This document shows positions 17,210 through 26,411 of a DNA stretch of 63,683 bases, piece by piece. Source of the DNA: Bradyrhizobium sp. (GTDB lineage: Bacteria > Pseudomonadota > Alphaproteobacteria > Rhizobiales > Xanthobacteraceae). Made by a program: the position numbers and the translations under genes. The DNA lies in the NCBI RefSeq assembly GCF_030693485.1, contig NZ_JAUYAN010000009.1, positions 1 to 63,683 on the forward strand, written 5' to 3'. Below the pieces are notes generated by a model. That model saw only the letters and a list, made by a program, of their open reading frames with translations. It ran no database searches and was not told the origin of the DNA. How positions within the stretch are numbered: the first letter of the stretch is position 1; every line of letters begins with the position of its first letter.

Positions 17210-18295
17210 ATGGTCACCATACAAGTTCAGAACCTGATCAACTTCGTTGCCGAAGTCTTCGCCCATTCCGAATCCTCGCCCGAAGAGGCGAAGCGCATCG
17301 CGACCTATCTGACGACGGCCAACCTCACCGGCCATGACAGCCACGGCGTGATCCGGGTGCCGGTCTATATCCACTGGAAGAAGATGGGCTCGGTGGTGCC
17401 GAACCAGATCGCCGAGGTCGTGGTCGATACGCCGTCGCTCGCAGTGGTCGACGGCAAGTTCGGCTACGGCCAGACCGTGACGCCGCAGGCGGTCAGGATC
17501 GGCATCGAGAAATGCAAGAAGGCGGGACTATCCGCCGTGGCGCTGCGCAATGCCGGGCATATCGGCCGGGTCGGCGACTGGGCTGAAATGGCAGCGGCCG
17601 AAGGACTGGTCTCGATCCACTTCGTCAACGCCGCCGGCTCGCTGCTGGTGGCGCCATACGGCGGTGTCGAGAAGCGGCTGTCGACCGCGCCCTATTGCGT
17701 CGGCATCCCCCGCATCGGCCAGGATCCGATCGTGCTCGATTTCGCGACGTCGATCGTCGCCGAAGGTAAGGTTTTAGTCGCCAGCCGCGGCGGCAAGAAA
17801 TTGCCCAAGGGAGCGCTGGTCGACGCCGACGGCACCTTGAGCGAAGATCCGGCGGTGCTGTATGGGCCCCACACCGCGGAGGGGCCACGCGACCACACCC
17901 AGGGCTCGGGCGCGATCCGCGCCTTCGGCGAGCATAAGGGCTCGGGACTGGCGTTCATCTGCGAGTTGCTCGGCGGCGCGTTGACGGGGACGGGAGCGAC
18001 ATCGGGCGACCGGCGTTTCGCCAACGGCATGCTCGCGTTCTATGTCGACCCCAAGGTGATCGACACCAGCAATTTCTTCGACGGCGAAATCTCGCGCTAC
18101 AGCGACTTCATCCGCGCGACCCGGCCGGTGGCCGGCGGTGATGCGGTGCTGATCCCGGGCGATCCCGAGCGGAAGACGCGTGCCGAGCGTACCAAAAACG
18201 GCGTGCCGCTGCCTGACGATACCTGGGCCGCGATCGTCAATACCGCCCGCGAGGTCGGCGTCAGCGAAGTCAGCATCCAGAAGGCCGCCAGCTAG
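17210..18295 (+). CDS. Ldh family malate/L-lactate dehydrogenase-like oxidoreductase
   Basis: A 361-residue NAD(P)-dependent reductase of the Ldh_2 family (YlbC, YiaK, malate/ureidoglycolate dehydrogenase relatives). It has DSHGVIRVPVY near residue 42, the catalytic His in NAGHIGRVG near residue 118 and HKGSGLAFICELLGGALTG near residue 243. The family oxidises 2-hydroxy acids or reduces 2-oxo acids. It lies between hpaR and the HpaI-type aldolase gene, so it may handle a hydroxy/oxo acid tied to the pathway's end products. The precise substrate is unknown. Confidence 0.78.
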   Translation: MVTIQVQNLINFVAEVFAHSESSPEEAKRIATYLTTANLTGHDSHGVIRVPVYIHWKKMGSVVPNQIAEVVVDTPSLAVVDGKFGYGQTVTPQAVRIGIEKCKKAGLSAVALRNAGHIGRVGDWAEMAAAEGLVSIHFVNAAGSLLVAPYGGVEKRLSTAPYCVGIPRIGQDPIVLDFATSIVAEGKVLVASRGGKKLPKGALVDADGTLSEDPAVLYGPHTAEGPRDHTQGSGAIRAFGEHKGSGLAFICELLGGALTGTGATSGDRRFANGMLAFYVDPKVIDTSNFFDGEISRYSDFIRATRPVAGGDAVLIPGDPERKTRAERTKNGVPLPDDTWAAIVNTAREVGVSEVSIQKAAS

Positions 18296-18347
18296 GCGGC
18301 GGTGAATTTTCAACCGATTGCAACGATCACAGAAGGAAACGCGATCA

Positions 18348-19127
18348 ATGACAACGAATAACGTCAAGAAAGTCTGGGCCTCGGGCAAAGCCGTGGTCAA
18401 TGCCTGGCTGGCGATCCCGTCGGGCTTCTCCGCCGAGGTGATCGCGCAATGCGGCTTCGACAGCGTCACCGTAGACATGCAGCACGGCGTGCAGGACTAC
18501 CAGTCGATGGTGCAGTGTTTCCAGGCCATGAACGGCCATCCGGTGACGCCGATGGTCCGCGTTCCCTGGAACGAGCCGGGCATCATCGGCAAGGTGCTCG
18601 ACGGCGGCGCCTATGGCGTGATCTGCCCGATGATCAACACCAGGCAGGAAGCTGAGGCCCTGGTCCAGTACTCGAAATATCCACCGAAAGGCACGCGCTC
18701 CAACGGCCCGATCCGCTCCGGCATGTACGGCTCGGCCGGCACCTATCAGCAGACCGCCAATGACGAGATCGTGCTGCTGCCGATGATGGAGACCAAGACC
18801 GCGGTCGAGAACATGGAATCGATCCTCGACGTCGAGGGCATCAACGGCGTCTATATCGGTCCTTCCGATCTCGGCTTCTCCTATGGCCTTGTGCCGAAGC
18901 TCGACCGGGACGAGCCGGAAATCCTCAAGATCTACGAGAAGATCATCAAGGAGTGCGGCAAGCGCTCCCTCTATCCCGGCATCCATTGCTCCGGCGCCGA
19001 CGGTGCTGCGCGCGCCATCAACATGGGCTTCAAGCTCGTGACGCTGTCGAACGAAAGCGGCCTGATGGCGACCTACGCCAAGATGCAGGTCGCGCAGACC
19101 CGCAAGGATTCCGGCGGCAAGGCGTAA
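18348..19127 (+). CDS. hpaI: HpcH/HpaI class II aldolase (4-hydroxy-2-oxoheptanedioate aldolase)
   Basis: A 259-residue metal-dependent aldolase. It carries DSVTVDMQHGVQDYQS (the usual E/DxxHG region), PMVRVPWNEPGIIGKVLDGGA and IGPSDLGFSYG, as in the HpcH/HpaI family, which splits 4-hydroxy-2-oxoheptanedioate to pyruvate and succinate semialdehyde. The start at 18348 is preceded by AGAAGGAAA. It follows the Ldh-type gene by 52 bases and supplies the last step missing from the leftward operon. Some family members act on sugar-acid derived substrates, so HpaI activity is likely but not proven. Confidence 0.8.
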   Translation: MTTNNVKKVWASGKAVVNAWLAIPSGFSAEVIAQCGFDSVTVDMQHGVQDYQSMVQCFQAMNGHPVTPMVRVPWNEPGIIGKVLDGGAYGVICPMINTRQEAEALVQYSKYPPKGTRSNGPIRSGMYGSAGTYQQTANDEIVLLPMMETKTAVENMESILDVEGINGVYIGPSDLGFSYGLVPKLDRDEPEILKIYEKIIKECGKRSLYPGIHCSGADGAARAINMGFKLVTLSNESGLMATYAKMQVAQTRKDSGGKA

Positions 19128-19320
19128 GCGCTTTGGCTGATATGCGGGCTTGTTTCCGGTTGCGGGGTGGGCAGCGGTACTTGAACATCGTCGGATTTCA
19201 CGTTCTTGCTGCTGTTCCCCCCGCATCCAGGCGGGTTTAGATATAGTCTGCGCTCGCAATATGTTGGCCGCTGCGGCGCAGCCGGACTGCCTTTTGATCG
19301 CCAGTGTCGGGGGAACTTGC

Positions 19321-21258
19321 ATGCATGACACCGTTGCTGAAACCCGCGCGGTCGCACCGCCCAGTCATCCGCTCGACCCGTTGACGCCGGGTGAAATCGG
19401 CCGTGCGGCGGCTGCCGTGCGGGCCTCGCACGATCTCGGGGCGGACATGATGTTCGAGACCATCGGTCTGCACGAACCGGACAAGAGCGTAGTGCATGGC
19501 GTGCAGCCGGGGAACGCCTTTCCGCGCGAAGCCTTTGTGTGCGCCTTCGACCGCACCAACGGCGAGGTCTGGGAAGCCCGCGTCGATCTCGTCGCGGACC
19601 GGGTCATCGACTGGCGGCATGTGCCCGGCGTGCGGCCACGTATCCTGATCGACGACATAATTCTGGTCGGAGAGGTGGCCAGGGCGGATCCACGCTTTCG
19701 GGCGGCGCTGGCCAAGCGAGGCATTACCGATATCGACAGGGTGCAGGTCGATCCCTGGTCGGCAGGAAATTATGGTTTTCCGGATGAAGAAGGACGTCGA
19801 CTTTCGCATACTTTCTGCTGGTACCGGAGCGAGAAGCACGACAACGGCTATGCGCATCCGATCGAGGGGCTTTGTGCGGTCATTGACCTCGACCGGGCGG
19901 AGGTTCTGCGCGTCGATGATTACGGCGAGGCCGATGTCCCGATGCAAAACCGCAACTACGCGGCTCGCTATCGCACCGATTTCCGCGGCGACATCAAGCC
20001 GCTGGAAATCGTGCAGCCGGCCGGTCCGAGCTTTGTCGTCGAGGGCAATGAGGTCCGTTGGCAAAAATGGCGTTTCCGGGTGGGCTTCAATGCCCGCGAG
20101 GGATTGGTGCTGCATACCATCGGCTACGAAGATGACGGCAGGCTGCGGCCCGTGCTGCATCGAGCCGCCCTGTCGGAGATGGTGGTGCCCTACGGACATC
20201 CTGGCGGCGGGCATTTCCGCAAGAATGCCTTCGACGTCGGCGAGTACGGCATTGGGGTACTGGCCAACTCGCTGGCGCTCGGCTGCGACTGTCTCGGCGC
20301 CATCCGTTATTTCGACGCGTGGCTCGCCGACAGCAAGGGCGATCCCTACTGCATCGAGAGCGCAGTGTGCCTGCACGAAGAGGATTTCGGCATCCTTTGG
20401 AAACATACCGACCTGTTCACTGGCGAGGTCGAGGTGCGGCGTGCCCGTCGGCTGGTCGTGTCGTCGATCTCAACCGTTGGCAATTACGAATACGGCTCGT
20501 TCTGGTACTTTCACCAGGACGGTTCGATTCATTTCGAGATAAAGGCGACCGGGATCCTCAATACGGCCGGGCTGAGGCCGGGCGAATCGCCGGACTACGG
20601 CACCATCGTTTCGCCTGGCGTCTATGCACACTATCACCAGCACATCTTCAACATGCGCCTCGACATGGCGGTCGACGGCGAGCGCAACCGGGTGGTTGAG
20701 GTCGACACCGTCGCGTTGCCGATGGGCGCTGGCAATCCGCACGGCAATGCCTTCACCATCCGCGAAACGATTCTCGAAACCGAGCAAAAGGCGCAGCGCA
20801 ATGTCGATTTCAACGCTGCCCGCTTCTGGAAGATCGAGAGCGCCGAGGCACACAACTGGCTGGGAAAACCCACCGCCTACAAGCTGCTCCCGCTGAGCCC
20901 GGTGCCGACCTTTTCCAGCCCCCAATCAATGGTAACCAAACGCGCGGCCTTCATGACGCGGCAGCTGTGGGTCACTGCCTTTCATCCCGACGAGATTTAC
21001 GCTGCCGGCCGCTACCCCAATCACAGCCGCGGCGGCGATGGCTTGCCGGCATGGACCGTCGCGGATCGCCCGCTGGTCGATACCGATATCGTGATCTGGC
21101 ATAGCTTTGGCCTGCACCATATTCCGCGTCCGGAGGACTTTCCCGTCCAGCCCGTGATCACGGCGGGTTTCGCCCTTCACCCCTCAGGGTTCTTCGCGGA
21201 GAACCCTGCTCTCGATGTTCCGCCGGCCGGGAGCAGCTTGAGCTGTTGCGTCGACTGA
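19321..21258 (+). CDS. tynA: Copper-containing primary amine oxidase
   Basis: A 645-residue topaquinone amine oxidase that converts primary amines to aldehydes, ammonia and hydrogen peroxide. Tyr389 in VGNYEYG is the TPQ precursor. Asp305 in AFDVGEYGIG is the catalytic base, 84 residues before TPQ as in the Arthrobacter enzyme. His439 and His441 in YHQHIF and the His in TAFHPDEIY are copper ligands. The start ATG at 19321 follows GGGGAA. The open frame extends further up without a start of equal quality. There is no signal peptide, so it is cytoplasmic. It follows the homoprotocatechuate cluster and could feed it from tyramine- or dopamine-type amines. Confidence 0.88.
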   Translation: MHDTVAETRAVAPPSHPLDPLTPGEIGRAAAAVRASHDLGADMMFETIGLHEPDKSVVHGVQPGNAFPREAFVCAFDRTNGEVWEARVDLVADRVIDWRHVPGVRPRILIDDIILVGEVARADPRFRAALAKRGITDIDRVQVDPWSAGNYGFPDEEGRRLSHTFCWYRSEKHDNGYAHPIEGLCAVIDLDRAEVLRVDDYGEADVPMQNRNYAARYRTDFRGDIKPLEIVQPAGPSFVVEGNEVRWQKWRFRVGFNAREGLVLHTIGYEDDGRLRPVLHRAALSEMVVPYGHPGGGHFRKNAFDVGEYGIGVLANSLALGCDCLGAIRYFDAWLADSKGDPYCIESAVCLHEEDFGILWKHTDLFTGEVEVRRARRLVVSSISTVGNYEYGSFWYFHQDGSIHFEIKATGILNTAGLRPGESPDYGTIVSPGVYAHYHQHIFNMRLDMAVDGERNRVVEVDTVALPMGAGNPHGNAFTIRETILETEQKAQRNVDFNAARFWKIESAEAHNWLGKPTAYKLLPLSPVPTFSSPQSMVTKRAAFMTRQLWVTAFHPDEIYAAGRYPNHSRGGDGLPAWTVADRPLVDTDIVIWHSFGLHHIPRPEDFPVQPVITAGFALHPSGFFAENPALDVPPAGSSLSCCVD

Positions 21259-21404
21259 TGCGGCGACGTGACTGCCGCCGCATCTTTCCCAGGAACGGGA
21301 TCAGGTGGGCTCGAAGGATCCGATAGGATAGAAATCGTCCTGTAAGAGCCCGAGTAACTTCGCTAACAATCCGCTTCGTGCCGATTTCACCAAGGAGGCA
21401 TCCC

Positions 21405-22928
21405 ATGGCCGCAGCCCCCGTCATCCGCCTGCATCCCGATGATGGCGTGCTGATCGCACGCTCCAGCCTGCCGCCCGGCATGGCGGTGGCCGATGGCGTC
21501 ACCACGGTTGAGCGGATCCCGGCCGGCCACAAGGTGGCGATCAGGCCGATCGCCGTGGGCGAGCCGATCCGCCGCTACGGCCAGATCATCGGCTTTGCGA
21601 CCATTCCGATCGCGCCGGGGCAGCATGTCCATACGCAGAATTGCGGCATGGGTGATTTCGCCAAAGACTATGCCTTCGGCGTCGACGTCACGCCGACACC
21701 GAATTTCGATCTGCCCGCGACGTTCGACGGTATCCGCCGTCCCGAGGGTCGCGTCGCCACCCGCAACTACATCGGCATCCTCACCTCGGTGAACTGCAGC
21801 GCCCATGTCGCGGGCATGGTGGCCGATATCTTCAAGAAGAATCCGTTCACCGGCGACAATCCGCTGGCGGATTTTCCCAATGTCGACGGCGTGGTCGCGC
21901 TGACCCACAAGACCGGCTGCGGCATGACCCAGGACGAGCCGCTGCGTCTGCTCCGGCGCACACTCGGCGGCTATGCGCGGCATGCGAATTTCTCCGCCGT
22001 GATCGTGCTGGGGCTGGGCTGCGAGGTCAACCAGATCGGCGGGCTGATGCAGGAGCAGAAACTCGCGGGCCGCTTGCGCGCGATGGACATCCAGGAAGTC
22101 GGCGGTACCCGCAAGACCGTGGAAGCCGGCGTTGCCTTCGTGCGCGAGGCGCTGGTCGACGCCAACAACGTCAGGCGCGAGCCGGTGTCGGCGAGCGAGT
22201 TGACGGTGGCGCTGCAATGCGGCGGCTCCGATGGCTATTCCGGCGTATCCGCCAATCCGGCGCTGGGGGCTGCGAGCGATCTGCTGGTTCGCCACGGCGG
22301 CACCGTCATTTTGTCGGAGACACCTGAGACCTACGGCGCCGAGCACCTCTTGACCCGCCGCGCGGTCAGCCGTGAGGTCGGCGAAAAGCTGGTAGCGTTG
22401 ATGCGCTGGTGGGAGGAATACACGGCGCGGGAAGGCGCCGAGATGAACGCCAATCCCAGCCCCGGCAACAAGGCCGGCGGCCTCACCACCATCCTGGAGA
22501 AATCACTCGGCGCGATGGCCAAGGCCGGCAGCACCAATCTGGTCGATGTCCTGAACTACGCCGAAGAGGTGACAAAAAAGGGTTTTGTCTTCATGGACAC
22601 GCCCGGTTACGACCCGGTCGCGGCAACCGGGCAGGTCGCCGGCGGCGCCAATCTGGTCTGTTTCACGACTGGCCGCGGTAGCGTATTCGGCTGCAAGCCC
22701 GCGCCCTCGATCAAGCTCGCCACCAACTCGGCGATGTTCAAGCGAATGGAAGACGACATGGACGTCAATTGCGGCACCATCCTCGACGGCGAGGAAACCG
22801 TGCAGCAATGCGGCCAGCGTATTTTTGAACTGATGCTGGAAACTGCCTCAGGCAGGCCGACCAAGAGCGAGAGTTTTGATTTCGGCGGCGCCGAGTTCGC
22901 GCCGTGGGTGCTGGGGGCGACGATGTAG
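21405..22928 (+). CDS. UxaA family hydrolyase (altronate/galactarate dehydratase-like)
   Basis: A 507-residue protein with an N-terminal SAF domain (about residues 1-90, VIRLHPDDGVLIARSSLPPG) and a UxaA catalytic part with RNYIGILTSVNCSAHV, HKTGCGM, LGLGCEVNQ and LQCGGSDGYSG. These Cys-containing blocks hold the metal or Fe-S site of altronate and galactarate dehydratases. It dehydrates a sugar acid or similar 2,3-dihydroxy acid. The start at 21405 has a strong AAGGAGG. No sugar-acid neighbours are nearby, so the physiological substrate is open. Confidence 0.8.
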   Translation: MAAAPVIRLHPDDGVLIARSSLPPGMAVADGVTTVERIPAGHKVAIRPIAVGEPIRRYGQIIGFATIPIAPGQHVHTQNCGMGDFAKDYAFGVDVTPTPNFDLPATFDGIRRPEGRVATRNYIGILTSVNCSAHVAGMVADIFKKNPFTGDNPLADFPNVDGVVALTHKTGCGMTQDEPLRLLRRTLGGYARHANFSAVIVLGLGCEVNQIGGLMQEQKLAGRLRAMDIQEVGGTRKTVEAGVAFVREALVDANNVRREPVSASELTVALQCGGSDGYSGVSANPALGAASDLLVRHGGTVILSETPETYGAEHLLTRRAVSREVGEKLVALMRWWEEYTAREGAEMNANPSPGNKAGGLTTILEKSLGAMAKAGSTNLVDVLNYAEEVTKKGFVFMDTPGYDPVAATGQVAGGANLVCFTTGRGSVFGCKPAPSIKLATNSAMFKRMEDDMDVNCGTILDGEETVQQCGQRIFELMLETASGRPTKSESFDFGGAEFAPWVLGATM

Positions 22929-22934
22929 GGTTCT

Positions 22935-22970
22935 GTCGTCCCTGCGTTCGCCTGCTTTCGCAGGGACGAC
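22935..22970 (+). terminator. Strong hairpin after the UxaA-family gene
   Basis: GTCGTCCCTGCG (22935-22946) and CGCAGGGACGAC (22959-22970) form a perfect 12-base stem six bases after the stop codon. No T-run follows, so it may be a REP-like element acting as a transcript end or block. Confidence 0.5.
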
Positions 22971-23090
22971 GATGGATCTGTGGGAACTCGAAAGTCCGTA
23001 CGCCCTGTGGGCAAACGTTGCCCGTTGTTAGTGCTTGATCCCGCCGGGAACCAGTGTTCTGCTCAAAAAAGCTGCTGGAGCACACAGAAT

Positions 23091-26000
23091 TTGTCGATCT
23101 TCGTCGCACTACATCACGTCACGCATTACAAATACGACCGACCGATCGACCTCGGCCCGCAAACTATCCGCTTGCGGCCGGCGCCGCATACCCGGACGCC
23201 GATCCTGAGCTATTCGCTCAAGGTCACGCCATCCAATCACTTCGTGAACTGGCAGCAGGATCCGCAAGGCAACTGGCTTGCCCGCTTTGTCTTCCCGGAG
23301 AAGGCCAGCGAGTTCAAGATCGAGGTCGATTTCACGGCGCAGATGACCGTGATCAACCCGTTCGACTTCTTCGTCGAGCCTTACGCCGACAGTTTTCCGT
23401 TTGCCTATACCGATGACCTGAAGACAGAACTCGCGCCCTATCTCGCGACCATGGAACCCGGGCCGCTGTTTGCAAAATACCTCGCGACCATTCCGCGCGA
23501 GGCGACCAGCACGGTCAATTTCCTGGTCGATCTCAATGCGAAGCTGCGCGACCAGATACGCTATATCATCCGGATGGAGCCGGGCATCCAGACCCCGGAG
23601 CAGACGCTGGCCTCAGGCGCGGGATCCTGCCGCGACTCCGCATGGCTGCTGATCCAGACCTTGCGCCATCTCGGGCTCGCCGCCCGCTTCGTGTCGGGCT
23701 ATCTCATCCAGCTGCGCCCCGATATCGATCCGGTCGAGGGACCGCGCGAGGTCGAGAACGATTTTACCGATCTGCATGCCTGGGCCGAAGTCTATCTGCC
23801 GGGTGCTGGATGGATCGGCTTCGACGTTACCTCGGGCATGCTGACCGGCGAGGGGCACATCCCCGTTGCCGCCACGCCGCATTATCGCTCGGCGGCGCCG
23901 ATCTCGGGCGCGGTTGGATTTGCCAATGTCGAGTTCGGCTTCGAGATGAACGTCAAGCGGATTCGCGAAGCGCCGCGGATCACCCGGCCGTTCTCCGACG
24001 ATTCCTGGGCGCGGCTCGACGCGCTCGGCGAGCAGGTCGATGCCGATCTGAAAGCGGGCGACGTGCGCCTGACCATGGGTGGCGAGCCGACCTTTGTCTC
24101 GGTCGACGATCTGGAATCGCCGGAATGGAATATCGCCGCGGTCGGCCCGACCAAGCGGGGTCTCGCCGACGATCTGATCCGCAAATTGCGCACCCGCTTC
24201 GCGCCGGGGGGCCTGCTGCATTACGGGCAGGGCAAATGGTATCCCGGCGAAAGCCTGCCGCGCTGGGCGTTCGGACTGTACTGGCGCAAGGACGGCGTGC
24301 CGATCTGGAAGAACTCAGATCTGATTGCGACTATCGGGAAGCCGCGCAAAGCCAGCATCGAGGATGCCGAGCGCTTTGCCGATTCCACGGCGGAAAAACT
24401 CGGGGTCGATTCGGAATTCGTCCTGCCGGCGTTCGAAGATCCCGCACACTGGCTGCAGAAGGAAGCGGGGTTGCCGCCCAATGTCGATCCCTCCGATTCC
24501 AAATTGTCCGATCCGGAAGAACGCTCGCGCATGGCGCGGGTGTTTGATCAGGGGCTGAACGTTCCCAAGGGTTTCGTGCTGCCGATCCAACGCTGGAATG
24601 CCGACGCCGGCAAATCTCCATCGCGCTGGAAGAGCGAGCGCTGGAAATTGCGCCGCGGCAATCTGTTCCTGACGCCCGGCGATTCGCCGCTGGGATTGCG
24701 GCTGCCGATCGCGTCCTTGCCGCATATCGAGGCGGACGAATATCCCTACATCGTCGAGCAGGATCCGCTGGAGCCGCGCGAGGAACTGCCGGTTTATGAC
24801 GGGGCGTCGTCGGGCGAGACCGCGCCGCATCAGGAGGTGCACGAGCAGCAGCTGAGGGGCGGCGGCGGTGTGCGCACGGCGATGTCGATCGAGATTCGCG
24901 ACGGTATCCTGTGCGCGTTCATGCCGCCGGTTGAGAAGCTGGAAGACTATCTCGAACTGGTGACCGCGGTGGAAGCGACCGCAGAAGAAATGCAGATGCA
25001 GGTCCATGTCGAGGGCTACCCACCGCCATTCGATCCGCGGGTGGAAGTGATAAAAGTGACGCCCGATCCCGGCGTGATCGAGATCAACATCCAGCCGGCG
25101 CAGAACTGGCGCGAGGCCGTCGATATCACCTTCGGGCTTTACGAAGATGCCGCGCAGACGCGGCTCGGCGCCAACAAGTACCTGGTCGACGGCCGTCACA
25201 CCGGCACCGGCGGCGGCAATCATGTCGTGGTCGGTGGCTCCAGGCCCGCGGACTCGCCGTTCCTGCGTCGTCCGGATCTGCTGAAGAGCCTCGTGCTGTA
25301 CTGGCAGCGGCACCCGTCGCTGTCCTATTTATTCTCAGGAATGTTCATCGGGCCGACCAGCCAGGCGCCGCGCATCGACGAGGCCCGGCATGACGGGCTA
25401 TATGAACTGGAGATCGCGCTGTCCCATGTGCCACCGCCGGGCACCCCGGCGCCGCTGTGGCTGGTCGATCGCCTGTTCCGGCACATCCTGGTCGACATCA
25501 CAGGCAATACCCACCGCGCCGAAATCTGCATCGACAAGCTCTATTCGCCCGACGGCGCCACCGGCCGGCTCGGGCTGGTCGAATTCCGCGCCCTTGAAAT
25601 GCCGCCCGATCCGCGCATGTCGCTGGCGCAGCAATTGCTGATCCGGGCGCTCATCGCCAAGCTCTGGCGGGAGCCGCAGCAGGGCAAGTTCGTGCGCTGG
25701 GGCACTACGCTGCACGATCGCTTCATGCTGCCGCATTTCCTCTGGGAGGATTTTCAGGGCGTGCTGTCCGAGCTGAAACAATCCGGCTACGATTTTTCGC
25801 CGGATTGGTATGCGGCGCAGCTCGAGTTTCGTTTTCCGGTATTCGGCCGGGTCCATCATGGCGGCGTCTCGCTGGAGGTGCGGCAGGCGCTGGAGCCGTG
25901 GCACGTTCTCGGCGAAGAGGGCTCGGCCGGCGGCACCGTCCGTTACGTCGATTCCTCGGTGGAGCGGCTGCAGGTCAAGGCCACAGGCTTTGTCGAGGGC

Positions 26001-26381
26001 CGCCACGTCGTCACCTGCAACGGCCGGCGGATGCCGATGACCGAAACCGGCCGCGCCGGGGAGGCGGTCGCAGGCGTCCGCTTCAAGGCCTGGCAGCCGC
26101 ATTCAGGCCTGCATCCGACCATCCCGGTTCACGCGCCGCTGACATTTGACTTGATTGATACCTGGAACGGCCGCTCGCTGGGCGGCTGCGTCTACCACGT
26201 CGCCCACCCCGGTGGCCGTACCTACGACACCAAACCGGTCAATTCCTACGAGGCCGAGGCCCGCCGGCTGGCCCGGTTCCAGGACCACGGCCATACCCCC
26301 GGCAAGATCGATCCGCCCCGCGAGGAACGCACAATTGAGTTCCCTTTGACCCTCGACTTGAGGACGCCGCTGCTTCATTGA
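23091..26381 (+). CDS. Large transglutaminase-like/DUF2126 protein
   Basis: A protein of about 1,096 residues. An N-terminal transglutaminase-like N domain (from [17 protein letters not shown]) leads to a cysteine-peptidase/transglutaminase core with a full triad: Cys180 in GSCRDSAW, His229 in DLHAWAEVY and Asp245 in GFDVTSG. The rest, about residues 290-1090, is DUF2126, including [13 protein letters not shown] and [13 protein letters not shown]. The start is taken as TTG at 23091 with GGAG 10 bases before, because it gives the usual SIFVALHH N-terminus. ATG/GTG-type starts further up lack support. The proteins of the next two genes are its conserved companions in many bacteria, and a role in peptide or polymer modification has been predicted for such sets. 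Confidence 0.85.
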   Translation: MSIFVALHHVTHYKYDRPIDLGPQTIRLRPAPHTRTPILSYSLKVTPSNHFVNWQQDPQGNWLARFVFPEKASEFKIEVDFTAQMTVINPFDFFVEPYADSFPFAYTDDLKTELAPYLATMEPGPLFAKYLATIPREATSTVNFLVDLNAKLRDQIRYIIRMEPGIQTPEQTLASGAGSCRDSAWLLIQTLRHLGLAARFVSGYLIQLRPDIDPVEGPREVENDFTDLHAWAEVYLPGAGWIGFDVTSGMLTGEGHIPVAATPHYRSAAPISGAVGFANVEFGFEMNVKRIREAPRITRPFSDDSWARLDALGEQVDADLKAGDVRLTMGGEPTFVSVDDLESPEWNIAAVGPTKRGLADDLIRKLRTRFAPGGLLHYGQGKWYPGESLPRWAFGLYWRKDGVPIWKNSDLIATIGKPRKASIEDAERFADSTAEKLGVDSEFVLPAFEDPAHWLQKEAGLPPNVDPSDSKLSDPEERSRMARVFDQGLNVPKGFVLPIQRWNADAGKSPSRWKSERWKLRRGNLFLTPGDSPLGLRLPIASLPHIEADEYPYIVEQDPLEPREELPVYDGASSGETAPHQEVHEQQLRGGGGVRTAMSIEIRDGILCAFMPPVEKLEDYLELVTAVEATAEEMQMQVHVEGYPPPFDPRVEVIKVTPDPGVIEINIQPAQNWREAVDITFGLYEDAAQTRLGANKYLVDGRHTGTGGGNHVVVGGSRPADSPFLRRPDLLKSLVLYWQRHPSLSYLFSGMFIGPTSQAPRIDEARHDGLYELEIALSHVPPPGTPAPLWLVDRLFRHILVDITGNTHRAEICIDKLYSPDGATGRLGLVEFRALEMPPDPRMSLAQQLLIRALIAKLWREPQQGKFVRWGTTLHDRFMLPHFLWEDFQGVLSELKQSGYDFSPDWYAAQLEFRFPVFGRVHHGGVSLEVRQALEPWHVLGEEGSAGGTVRYVDSSVERLQVKATGFVEGRHVVTCNGRRMPMTETGRAGEAVAGVRFKAWQPHSGLHPTIPVHAPLTFDLIDTWNGRSLGGCVYHVAHPGGRTYDTKPVNSYEAEARRLARFQDHGHTPGKIDPPREERTIEFPLTLDLRTPLLH

Positions 26382-26411
26382 GAATGGGCTTTGAGGGCGG
26401 GAGAGTCGGGG

